Positions 1 through 5,809 of a DNA stretch of 8,182 nucleotides are shown in pieces (the first letter of the stretch is position 1; the number at the start of each line of letters is the position of its first letter). A program made the position numbers and the translations under genes. The notes below the pieces were generated by a model. The model was given only the letters and a program-made list of their open reading frames with translations, had not been told where the DNA came from and did no database searches. Origin of the DNA: Candidatus Bathyarchaeota archaeon (GTDB lineage Archaea > Thermoproteota > Bathyarchaeia > 40CM-2-53-6 > FEN-987); assembly GCA_022865625.1 (NCBI GenBank), contig JALHTB010000065.1, positions 1-8,182 of the forward strand, written 5' to 3'.

Positions 1-57
1 CTAACACAATCTACCGATCAACGGAAAAGCCTTTGCGCCGAACACACTACGTAACAC

Positions 58-408
58 ATGGAGAGAATACTTGTGAGTGAAGTGACTGTTAGATGCCCAA
101 AGTGCGGCGAAAAACTACAGATCATGTTGACTCCAATGACGGAACAGCCTTCCGACAAGAGGCCAGTGAAGACAGAAAAACAAGCCCAGGCCGAGACTGT
201 ATCTGAACCGAAAGTAGTGTTGAAAGTCGAAGCTATCGATTGGAAGCCTTGGAAGCAGGGAACAGGTGAATGGGTGAACATGCTAGATGCCATGAATCTC
301 TTCACGAAGATTCAAGAGGCAGGTGGACAGCTAGAGCACGGAGACTACCGGTACTGGATATTCGGAAAGAACAGAGACATGATCGCGAGAAAGAAGACAA
401 GAGGATGA
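58..408 (+). CDS. Small hypothetical protein with an N-terminal CxxC zinc knuckle
   Basis: I do not recognise this 116-residue protein. Near its N-terminus it has one zinc-ribbon-like knuckle, C-P-K-C-G at residues 13-17. No second cysteine pair follows, so metal binding would need a dimer or other ligands. Residues about 25-55 are Lys/Glu/Gln-rich and look like a flexible linker. The C-terminal 55 residues (from about D61, W62) are Trp/Tyr-rich and could form a small folded domain ending in a basic tail. The start is uncertain: ATG at 58 has no Shine-Dalgarno sequence before it, while GTG at 73 lies 7 bases after GGAGAG (60-65), a good ribosome site. It stands alone, facing away from the tRNA. 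A nucleic-acid-binding or adaptor role would be a guess. Confidence 0.6.
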   Translation: MERILVSEVTVRCPKCGEKLQIMLTPMTEQPSDKRPVKTEKQAQAETVSEPKVVLKVEAIDWKPWKQGTGEWVNMLDAMNLFTKIQEAGGQLEHGDYRYWIFGKNRDMIARKKTRG

Positions 409-684
409 CGCGCAAATCATACCTGGCACACATCTGAGAGATGAGAACAGTTGGAAAAACCACAACCCAAAGCTCGATTCTCGAACCGTCTCCCGAATAG
501 AGACTTCCTCAGTCCGTTTCACGTGGGATGCCACAGGAGGTGTTTCGGCTGGAATCTGCATGTCCAGAGACGCTACTTGACTTGTTTCAAGATTCATGCC
601 TGCCGATGAAAGGAAGAGGACAAAGAGCATTGAGGCAACATACACGCGGCCCAATTGCCTACTCAACATATTATTGGCCTGCAA
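331..684 (-). CDS. Doubtful ORF for a small secreted or membrane-anchored protein
   Basis: This open frame could encode up to 117 residues (111 from the second ATG at 666). Starting from that ATG there is a short basic stretch (R, R), a hydrophobic run (residues about 15-29 of the long form, VYVASMLFVLFLSSA) and then a polar Thr/Ser/Glu-rich segment. This is the layout of a signal peptide or single membrane anchor. A second hydrophobic patch (GLWFFQLF) follows near residues 73-80. Against it: the last 78 bases are antisense to the zinc-knuckle gene, no ribosome site precedes either ATG, and the C-terminal part looks unlike a folded protein. It may be a real lineage-specific gene, a decayed gene whose 3' part has shifted frame, or chance. 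Confidence 0.3.
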   Translation of the reverse strand: MQANNMLSRQLGRVYVASMLFVLFLSSAGMNLETSQVASLDMQIPAETPPVASHVKRTEEVSIRETVRESSFGLWFFQLFSSLRCVPGMICASSSCLLSRDHVSVLSEYPVPVVSVL

Positions 685-792
685 CCCACGGAGAACTGCA
701 ACCGATTCAGGTCACTCCGGAACTATAAGGCAATTGCCAAAAACACGCAAATCGGAAGAGCGATCGATGAATCATCAGCTGTCATATGCAGT
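409..792. other. Gene-poor intergenic stretch
   Basis: Apart from the doubtful minus-strand ORF above, I see no convincing gene here. The short plus-strand frames lack ribosome sites, overlap each other and have no recognisable motif. I see no direct repeats or transposase remnants. The stretch separates the zinc-knuckle gene from the tRNA gene and its 3' inverted repeat. Confidence 0.5.
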
Positions 793-827
793 ATGAGTGG
801 CAGAAGAAGGAAGGCACTGCCACTCAT
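793..827 (-). repeat. Perfect 11-bp inverted repeat downstream of the tRNA gene
   Basis: The arms at 793-803 (atgagtggcag) and 817-827 (ctgccactcat) are perfect reverse complements around a 13-base loop. On the tRNA strand the hairpin begins 6 bases after the encoded CCA, and its loop is pyrimidine-rich (TGCCTTCCTTCTT). Archaeal termination usually depends on T-rich tracts more than on hairpins, so this could be a terminator, a 3'-trailer structure guiding RNase Z, or a small structured RNA. No protein binding site can be inferred. Confidence 0.55.
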
Positions 828-872
828 GGAAGTTGGTGGGGCCGGTGGGATTTGAACCCACGACTTCTGGCC

Positions 873-891
873 TCGCTGCTTTCGCATGCGG
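873..891 (-). other. Proposed anticodon-loop intron (about 17 bases)
   Basis: The anticodon stem CTGGC/GCCAG encloses 24 bases (895-872) instead of 7, so about 17 must be removed. The middle forms its own hairpin on the tRNA strand: CGC-A-TGC, GAAA tetraloop, GCA-GCG (890-874), six pairs with one bulged A. Removing exactly this hairpin leaves the loop GTCCCAG (anticodon CCC). The canonical 37/38 site would leave GTCCCCG (also CCC). A cut after position 33 would give GCG. The exact borders cannot be fixed by eye. Confidence 0.45.
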
Positions 892-901
892 GGACGCCAG
901 C

Positions 902-957
902 GCCCCAGGTTCACCGCCACCGTGTGGCTCTGGTATCCTGTTGGCGACAATCGTTGT
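902..957 (-). other. Proposed non-canonical tRNA intron between D stem and anticodon stem
   Basis: About 53 bases here do not fit the cloverleaf. Two splice choices give good tRNAs. Removing 955-902 leaves a D stem GTCT/AGAC with G26. Removing 957-905 leaves GTCT/GGGC, which has two G-U pairs but keeps the near-invariant A21. The segment folds into a rod on the tRNA strand: CAGG/CCTG (940-937 with 909-906), TACC/GGTG (935-932 with 915-912), a 3-base AGA bulge, then GCCAC/GTGGC (928-924 with 920-916). Archaeal introns at position 25/26 are known in some lineages. I could not identify a perfect bulge-helix-bulge at these borders. Confidence 0.5.
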
Positions 958-1010
958 CTAGACCAAGCTAGACGACGGCCCCTACGCTCGGGCACACTCT
1001 CGCAATTCCA

Positions 1011-1024
1011 GTAATAGCCTTTTC
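1011..1024 (-). promoter_or_regulatory. Likely TATA box and BRE of the tRNA gene
   Basis: On the minus strand the sequence GGAAAAGGCTATTAC ends at 1011. The A/T core (CTATTAC, 1017-1011) is centred about 32 bases before the first tRNA base. That puts a transcription start a few bases upstream of the mature 5' end at the usual archaeal distance of about 26. The purine-rich GGAAAAG before it fits a TFB recognition element. The match is weak, and the tRNA could also be read from the operon ending at 1025. Confidence 0.35.
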
Positions 1025-1849
1025 CTAGCTCGTTTGCAGGTCCACGGTATTCTTGATTTTCCTGTATCTCTGTTCGTCAGGATGCTGTTTGTAGTCTCTC
1101 AGTGCACTGATGAGCGATCTCTTCCTTCGCCACTTCAAGATCGCCTGCAACCGTTTGGCTGGGCCACCGCCGATCAACAAGTACTGTGCGATCGAAGTCA
1201 CATTCGACGGTCTTCGATTATCACTTGCGCTCTCAAAATCCACTATTCGCGGTCTGTCCTTGCTCTCAACTAGAACGTTCTTCGGTGCTTCACTCAACTC
1301 ACCGTGATCAAGCCCAATCTTATCCAAACTGAAGCAGTCGTCGAGAAGTCTCGTCAGCATCTTGCGAACGCGCCTCTTGCAGCCACTATTCGGCAAGAGG
1401 AGTGTCCACTGTTTCAGCGGGATGCCGTTGACGAGCTCCATTATGAGGAAGTTGCTGCTCTTCGCAAGAAGCTTGGGGCCTATGCCGACTGAGTTTGCGA
1501 GTTGTAGCATCGTTGCCTCGTGATCCATGTTCAGTCTGTTCGCGTCAGTTCGCCTGATCTTAACGGCGACCGAATTGTTGCGCATTCGTGCCTTGACGAC
1601 GATTCCCACGCATCCCTTGCCGAGCACCCTTGCACGTCCGATTGTCTTGGTCCCTGTGAGTTCGATAGTATCGACTCCGATAGAGGAAAGCTCGAGAATT
1701 CTCGCCTGAAACTCGCTGGGTTCCGGACGCGGATAGCAGAGTACTGCCGCAAGATCACTAGTCTCAACGAGCTGCCTTGAAGGGCGTGAGCTTTCACCCA
1801 AGCCATGCAGGCCTTCCCTTGAGGAAACTCGTGATAAATCTGGCGGCAT
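1025..1849 (-). CDS. Predicted archaeal Ser/Thr protein kinase-like protein (COG2112 type)
   Basis: This 274-residue protein has the order of motifs of a protein-kinase-like fold: glycine loop GKGCVG (residues 77-82), ATP-anchoring Lys in VAVKIRR (K97), helix-C Glu in HEATML (E111), hinge IMELVNG (136-142), catalytic-loop element DHGEL with downstream N191 (181-191), and metal-binding DFE (204-206) in place of DFG. This pattern recalls archaeal COG2112 proteins, distantly like Bud32/RIO kinases; the substrate is unknown. The start is ambiguous. ATG at 1849 follows AAAGGA by 5 bases but overlaps cca by 56 bases; TTG at 1801 overlaps the cca stop by 8 bases, is preceded by GGGAAGG, and begins nearer the recognisable QLVETSDLA segment. 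In either case it is translationally linked to cca. The stop lies 42 bases from the tRNA. Confidence 0.8.
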   Translation of the reverse strand: MPPDLSRVSSREGLHGLGESSRPSRQLVETSDLAAVLCYPRPEPSEFQARILELSSIGVDTIELTGTKTIGRARVLGKGCVGIVVKARMRNNSVAVKIRRTDANRLNMDHEATMLQLANSVGIGPKLLAKSSNFLIMELVNGIPLKQWTLLLPNSGCKRRVRKMLTRLLDDCFSLDKIGLDHGELSEAPKNVLVESKDRPRIVDFESASDNRRPSNVTSIAQYLLIGGGPAKRLQAILKWRRKRSLISALRDYKQHPDEQRYRKIKNTVDLQTS

Positions 1850-3209
1850 CGCGGTCCTTTCTGTAGAAACTGATGAGTGCTCGCCCAGCCAGCACGCCGC
1901 AATGCCCTCTCAAGACAGGTGCGATCTTGCTCGCCACACCAATCTGCCTCCCGCCGTCGCGAATCCTAGATCGTACTAGCGCTACTGCATTTGTGTTATC
2001 GCGTAGTTGATTGACTGTCCATCTGTCATCATCAATCCACGGTCCGGAGACAGTCCGGTTTCTGTTCATGTGTTTCTGGAGGAACAGTTCAGATGCTTGA
2101 GCTCTGGCAACAGGTGGGCCAAGATGCTTCCTAACCGGAGGTAGTGTGAGGTTCTCTAGTTCGAACAGAATCACGTTGAGGTCTTTCTCGTTGCTCCAAG
2201 ATGCTGATCGAGTCACGTTGTAGCCTTCCTGCTTGAGCAGGTTTCGCAGTGATCTCTCTGTCCTGTAGAGTTGACTCCAGATCACATCGACGACAGCATC
2301 CACTCGACCAAACTCGAGCGCGACAAGGTTCCAGCCGCGCCGCTGCATCTCCCGACGGAACTTCTCAACACTCATCGGTGCGACCTTTCGAGGAGCAAAG
2401 TAACTCACTGACGGTTTGCTTGAGAACGCTCGAGCAGCTGCGATGAACTCCCACAGGTTCCCGCGGGATATCGAGGCGGCTAGGTTTCTGCCACGATCCA
2501 CGGGGTCGATAACTACGAGGGGCTCCTCAAAGAGGTCCTGCACTTCCCGCTCCCTGCCTTTGTAGTAGCTCTCCAGGTCAATTGTGACCTGAGGCTTCCA
2601 TGCCCGTGCTTGTTTCAGGGTCTCTGCGAATGAGCCGTAATGCATGATCAGAGTCTCTGAGAGCATGCCGCTGAATCCTGACACCTTCACGTCGGCGCCG
2701 TAGACATCGATTCCTTTCAGGAACCGCTTGAGGAGCCTGACTTCTCCCCTCTGATCTGGAGTCAAATGGGACCTGACATATTCCGTGTGGAACGGTGTAC
2801 GATCCGTAGCACTTCGCCATTCGCCACGCTCTACCCTGTAGCACGGCACAACATTGACGCGGACACCGTCAACACGAGTCTCAACGTAGGGGTGTTCCGC
2901 GAAACGCTCGACGATTGCGTAGCCCTTCAAGGCTCGTTTTGCAGCACGGAGGCATCGCCCTTCGAGTTCGGCTCTACTAAGTGAGACCGGGACACGCAGG
3001 AAGATGTCGATGTCTGCGTCTCCTCGCAACCAAGTATCCTTTGCTACAGACCCGTCAAGTCTCACTTCAGCGTCAAGTCCATCACGTTTGACCTCAGCAA
3101 CCAGCCTTGCTCTCACTTGCTCGGCGACTCTGTGTACTCTCTCTCGTTCGGTACTTGAGGGGGTGATCTGGCGAGCTAGGGAATTGTAGATGTCCAGAGT
3201 CTTTCTCAA
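1794..3209 (-). CDS. cca: CCA-adding enzyme (tRNA nucleotidyltransferase, archaeal class I)
   Basis: This enzyme adds or repairs the 3'-terminal CCA of tRNAs from CTP and ATP without a nucleic acid template. At 471 residues it is slightly above the usual archaeal length. The nucleotidyltransferase head is clear: GSVAKDTWL (53-61) followed by D-A-D-I-D-I-F (64-70), giving metal carboxylates D66 and D68. The next strand reads VRVNVVPCY (116-124), where relatives I recall have VDVVPCY; the presumed third carboxylate is Asn (N119, codon AAT at 2855-2853). ATDRTPFHTEYV (134-145) is also typical. The start is TTG at 3209: no ATG or GTG occurs in frame after the preceding in-frame TAA, and GAGG lies 4 bases upstream. 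It is second in an operon, 24 bases after thpR, and overlaps the kinase gene. Confidence 0.95.
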   Translation of the reverse strand: MRKTLDIYNSLARQITPSSTERERVHRVAEQVRARLVAEVKRDGLDAEVRLDGSVAKDTWLRGDADIDIFLRVPVSLSRAELEGRCLRAAKRALKGYAIVERFAEHPYVETRVDGVRVNVVPCYRVERGEWRSATDRTPFHTEYVRSHLTPDQRGEVRLLKRFLKGIDVYGADVKVSGFSGMLSETLIMHYGSFAETLKQARAWKPQVTIDLESYYKGREREVQDLFEEPLVVIDPVDRGRNLAASISRGNLWEFIAAARAFSSKPSVSYFAPRKVAPMSVEKFRREMQRRGWNLVALEFGRVDAVVDVIWSQLYRTERSLRNLLKQEGYNVTRSASWSNEKDLNVILFELENLTLPPVRKHLGPPVARAQASELFLQKHMNRNRTVSGPWIDDDRWTVNQLRDNTNAVALVRSRIRDGGRQIGVASKIAPVLRGHCGVLAGRALISFYRKDRDAARFITSFLKGRPAWLG

Positions 3210-3213
3210 GTTG

Positions 3214-3217
3214 CCTC
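3214..3217 (-). promoter_or_regulatory. Ribosome site deciding the TTG start of cca
   Basis: On the minus strand GAGG stands 4 bases before TTG (3209-3207). This is the only usable start in the frame, because the thpR stop codon TAA lies in the same frame upstream. Confidence 0.55.
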
Positions 3218-3233
3218 GACTTCGTACATCTGG

Positions 3234-3827
3234 TTACTGGTTTGCTCTTACTGAGTGTATCGTGGAGTAGACCGGGCCCTTCGGCGTAAGTACACTCCTC
3301 TTCAAGCGTAGCTCGTTGACGTGGACGACTCCAAACGGGGTATCACGCATCTCATCAACGAGTTTCGCTAGTTCATCTCTCATTCGCCCCGTCTTGACAC
3401 GGGCGATCGTTACGTGAGGGCTGAACCCCTTCCTGTCAGGGGCGAATCCAATCTTCTCAATTCGAGGTTCAAGCTGCTGAAAGATCCGAGAGGTCTCATC
3501 GTGGCCCTTTCGCATACCGACCCACACGACATTGATCCGCCTAAGGTTCGGGAATGCGCCTAATCCAACGAATTCCGCATCAAACGGGTCAAACTTGACC
3601 TCATTCATCTGCTCCTTGACGAGCTCAATCGTCGTGGCAGGCACTTCTCCAAGGAACCTGACGGTGGCGTGAATGTTCTCAGGCTCCACAAGCTTTAGAT
3701 CTGCTCCCAGATCCCGCAGGGCTCGCTGAGCCTCCACGAGCTTGGAAACTAGGCTTGCCTCATCCATGTCGACAGCAATGAAACTCCGTATCCGTTCGCC
3801 GGCCAAGCCATTCAACCAAATCCACAT
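3234..3827 (-). CDS. thpR: RNA 2',3'-cyclic phosphodiesterase / 2'-5' RNA ligase (ThpR/LigT family)
   Basis: This 2H phosphoesterase family member has the two defining H-x-T-x motifs: HATV at residues 53-56 and HVTI at 138-141, each in a typical context (VRFLGE after the first, SP before the second). Family members open 2',3'-cyclic phosphates to 2'-phosphates and can reversibly join 2'-5' RNA ends, so a link to tRNA splicing products is plausible but unproven. The 197-residue length is slightly long. The extra residues are N-terminal, since homologues usually begin near RSFIAVD (14-20). ATG at 3827 lacks a ribosome site; TTG at 3815 or 3806 would give a more typical N-terminus. It is the first gene of the thpR-cca-kinase operon, and thpR-cca adjacency is, as I recall, seen in other archaea. 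Confidence 0.93.
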   Translation of the reverse strand: MWIWLNGLAGERIRSFIAVDMDEASLVSKLVEAQRALRDLGADLKLVEPENIHATVRFLGEVPATTIELVKEQMNEVKFDPFDAEFVGLGAFPNLRRINVVWVGMRKGHDETSRIFQQLEPRIEKIGFAPDRKGFSPHVTIARVKTGRMRDELAKLVDEMRDTPFGVVHVNELRLKRSVLTPKGPVYSTIHSVRANQ

Positions 3828-3840
3828 ATCGGTCCGGGCA

Positions 3841-3850
3841 ATTTAACAAT
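3841..3850. promoter_or_regulatory. A/T-rich promoter element between thpR and the UPF0200 gene
   Basis: The 63-base divergent spacer has one A/T-rich block, atttaacaat. Read on the minus strand (ATTGTTAAAT) it lies just upstream of thpR and fits a leaderless or near-leaderless start, possibly at TTG 3815. Read on the plus strand it lies about 45 bases before the UPF0200 ATG, allowing a leader of about 20 bases. One element may not serve both directions. Confidence 0.3.
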
Positions 3851-3890
3851 TCAAGTTAGGCCGAGGCGGAGCAAGGCGGGATAGTCATCA

Positions 3891-4442
3891 ATGAAGAGAC
3901 AGAGAGTAATCGCGATCGCCGGAATGCCAGGCGCCGGAAAGGGGTCCGTCTCAAGTGCAGCTAGTGCTCGTGGCATTCCCGTATTCGTTTGTGGCGATGT
4001 CATTCGCGAAGAAACGGCAAGAAGGGGACTCCCCCCAACGCCCGAGAACATGGGAGCGGTGATGCTCGACATACGCCAGCAGGAAGGCCCAGCCGTTGTG
4101 GCCGAGAGACTGATCCCGAAACTAGAAGCATCCTCTTCTCAAATGGGGATTGTAGAGGGGGTTCGAAGCATGGCTGAGGTGGACGCGCTCAGGAAACATC
4201 ATGCTGTAACGATTGTGGCGGTTCATGCGTCTCCGAAGACAAGGTACGATCGCCTGGTGAAGAGGGGAAGAAGCGACGATCCGAAAAGCTGGGAGGAATT
4301 CCTCGACAGAGACTCAAGAGAGCTCGGTGTTGGAATCGGAAACGTCATCGCCCTAGCACAAGAGATGCTAGTCAACGAAGGATCGGCCGAGGACTTTCAA
4401 GCCGCTTCGGAACGCGTGGTCTCAAAGGTAGTAGAGAAATGA
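3891..4442 (+). CDS. UPF0200 family P-loop nucleotide kinase-like protein
   Basis: This 183-residue protein is a P-loop NTPase of the nucleoside-monophosphate-kinase type. It has Walker A GMPGAGKGS (11-19), a substrate-side CGDVIREE segment (34-41), EGVRS (89-93), which matches the family's D/E-G-x-R-S element, and a lid-like basic region, RLVKRGRSDD (121-130). It resembles dephospho-CoA kinase and adenylate kinase but is the archaeal UPF0200 group, whose substrate I cannot state. The stop codon overlaps the start of the next gene in ATGA, so the two are translationally coupled. I recall UPF0200 and UPF0201 being adjacent or fused in other archaea, which argues for a shared function. Confidence 0.88.
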   Translation: MKRQRVIAIAGMPGAGKGSVSSAASARGIPVFVCGDVIREETARRGLPPTPENMGAVMLDIRQQEGPAVVAERLIPKLEASSSQMGIVEGVRSMAEVDALRKHHAVTIVAVHASPKTRYDRLVKRGRSDDPKSWEEFLDRDSRELGVGIGNVIALAQEMLVNEGSAEDFQAASERVVSKVVEK

Positions 4443-4864
4443 ATGAGATCCGAGCGCGTGTTGAGACCCCTCTCAATCCAACAGAGGATCCAGAGAAAGT
4501 AGCTAGGGCAGTACACAACCTATTTCCGAGTGCCAATCTGGTGAACGAGAAAACTGACGTGCGACATTCGAGACTGTATGCAACGATGACCCGCCTTGAG
4601 GACTTGGAGAACCTCAAGAATGTCCTACGACAAGAAGCCATCCGTGACGCCGCCCGCAAGGTACTCTTTAACAGCGTGTCAGGTTCTTCGATCGTCGTGT
4701 ATCTCAACAAGCAAGCGGCTTTCGCAGGAAAAGCCTCATTCTGTGAACGCTACGATGAATCACCGCTTGGCCCGATCACGCTGACGATCACGTCTGAAAG
4801 CCCTGAACAAGTGATAGATTGGTTGGCACCGAGCTCACGAGCCAGAAAACAACCAGAAACCTAG
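4439..4864 (+). CDS. UPF0201 family protein (predicted RNA-binding)
   Basis: A 141-residue protein of the archaeal UPF0201 (COG1325) type. The N-terminal strand IRARVETPLNPTED (3-16) followed by VARAVHNLFP (21-30) is characteristic, as is the later D-E-S-P-L-G-P-I segment (residues about 107-114) before a short C-terminal helix. The family has been predicted to bind RNA, but no activity can be read from the sequence. The start ATG lies inside ATGA shared with the UPF0200 stop. The gene ends 26 bases from the convergent rnz gene, with no obvious terminator hairpin between them. Confidence 0.85.
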   Translation: MNEIRARVETPLNPTEDPEKVARAVHNLFPSANLVNEKTDVRHSRLYATMTRLEDLENLKNVLRQEAIRDAARKVLFNSVSGSSIVVYLNKQAAFAGKASFCERYDESPLGPITLTITSESPEQVIDWLAPSSRARKQPET

Positions 4865-4890
4865 AATGATGACCAGAAGCCTTCGGTGTC

Positions 4891-5790
4891 TCAAGGCAAT
4901 TCGAGTGATTTCAGGTCTTCAGCCACGAAACTCTTTGGGAACACCCTTCTTGCCTCGACGAGAAGCTGCCTTGTGTCCTCGTAGATCGCGCTGAAATGCG
5001 TCAGGGCAAGACTTCTAGAGCGGCTCTTCTTTGCAACTGTGGCGGCCTCAGAAGCAGTAGAATGTCCAAACTCCCTTGCTCGTTCAGAGGCATCTGACGC
5101 AAACATACCATCATGCACCAGCAGATCTGATCCTGAGGCGAGCCGGACCACTCTTTCGCATGGTCTCGTATCGACTGCGTAAGTGATCTTCAGCCCTTTT
5201 CGCGGCTCACCAACAACCCTTGAAGCATCGATTTTCTTCCCACCAATCCTCACGGACTTTCCCATTTGGAGAGCTTTCCAAAGAGGGCCCTTTGGTATTC
5301 CGAGCTTCCTCACCTTTGCCGGGTAGAACCGGCCAGGTTTCTCGTTCTCTACAAGCGCGTATGAGAGACAGGGAAAATCATGGTCGGCCCAAACCGTCTT
5401 GATCGTGTACTGAGCAGTTGTCACTACGGTTCCAGCGCCGACCTCGATGACTCGGACCGGAAACATCGATCTGAACCCAACTGTTTCCGTTGTGCATTGG
5501 ACGAACGCTCGAATGCCAGGCGGCCCATAGATCTCAAGATCTCGACTCCTACCCATGAACGACATCGAATGTAGGAGCCCAGGAATGCCGAGGATGTGGT
5601 CAGCGTGCATGTGAGAGATCAGTATCCTCATTTCACGGTTCAAGCCCAACTTTGCGATGAGGAACTGTTTCTGAGTTCCTTCCCCGCAGTCAAACATGAC
5701 GAGTCCTCCGTCAGTCCGGACTGCAAAGCTGGGAAGGTTTCTCTGCTTTGTTGGAACGCTACCTCCGGTTCCTAGGAAAGTCACTCTCAT
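4891..5790 (-). CDS. rnz: Ribonuclease Z (tRNA 3'-end endonuclease)
   Basis: RNase Z removes the 3' trailer from precursor tRNAs and acts as a zinc metallo-beta-lactamase dimer. At 299 residues it has the usual short-form length. Visible motifs in order: FLGTGGSVPT (5-14), FDCGEGTQ (33-40), the HxHxDH zinc motif (H60, H62, D64, H65), H137 in WADHDFP, the PAKVRKLGIPKGPLW block (157-171), D207 in VDTRP, LVHDGMF (224-230), GHSTASEAA (242-250) and H265 in LTHFSAIYED. All expected metal ligands are present. It is the last gene of prs-trmG10-rnz, 19 bases after trmG10, with no strong ribosome site of its own. Since CCA-containing precursors can inhibit RNase Z in some organisms, the nearby tRNA with encoded CCA may be a poor or distinctive substrate; that is inference. 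Confidence 0.95.
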   Translation of the reverse strand: MRVTFLGTGGSVPTKQRNLPSFAVRTDGGLVMFDCGEGTQKQFLIAKLGLNREMRILISHMHADHILGIPGLLHSMSFMGRSRDLEIYGPPGIRAFVQCTTETVGFRSMFPVRVIEVGAGTVVTTAQYTIKTVWADHDFPCLSYALVENEKPGRFYPAKVRKLGIPKGPLWKALQMGKSVRIGGKKIDASRVVGEPRKGLKITYAVDTRPCERVVRLASGSDLLVHDGMFASDASERAREFGHSTASEAATVAKKSRSRSLALTHFSAIYEDTRQLLVEARRVFPKSFVAEDLKSLELP

Positions 5791-5809
5791 CCAAGATCGC
5801 CCAGAGACA

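Larger units (their letters stand above)
834..982 (-). tRNA. Intron-containing tRNA gene, encoded CCA, isotype unresolved
   Basis: Both ends of a tRNA are clear on the minus strand. The acceptor strands GGGGCCG (982-976) and CGGCCCC (844-838) pair fully, followed by discriminator A (837) and encoded CCA (836-834). The D arm begins GTCT (973-970) with GG in its loop, and G10 is at 973. The T arm is GTGGG-TTCAAAT-CCCAC (861-845). The variable loop is AAGTC (866-862), preceded by GCCAG (871-867), which pairs with CTGGC (900-896) as the anticodon stem. Without the CCA the gene is 146 bases against an expected 75 or so. The excess lies in two places: about 53 bases between the D stem and anticodon stem, and about 17 bases inside the anticodon loop (895-872). 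The anticodon depends on the second splice site: CCC (Gly) or CCG/GCG (Arg) keep T33 at 894, while the acceptor stem resembles archaeal tRNA-Pro. The isotype is left open. Confidence 0.8.

Noticed and set aside
528..855. Three overlapping plus-strand frames of about 66 codons each
   Set aside because: They overlap in different frames, lack ribosome sites and recognisable motifs, and the last enters the tRNA gene.
834..982. tRNA gene as an integration (att) site for a mobile element
   Set aside because: No integrase, no duplicated tRNA 3' fragment and no foreign-looking gene is visible in the window.
834..982. Type II tRNA (Leu or Ser) with a long variable arm instead of introns
   Set aside because: The variable loop next to the T stem is a normal 5 bases (AAGTC), and 146 bases is too long even for a type II tRNA.
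723..995. Minus-strand open frame of 90 codons across the tRNA region
   Set aside because: It runs through the tRNA stems, which explain the sequence; the predicted peptide is Arg/Pro-rich with no motif or ribosome site.
2578..2844. Minus-strand frame of 88 codons inside cca
   Set aside because: It is a shifted frame of the well-supported CCA enzyme gene, with no motif of its own.
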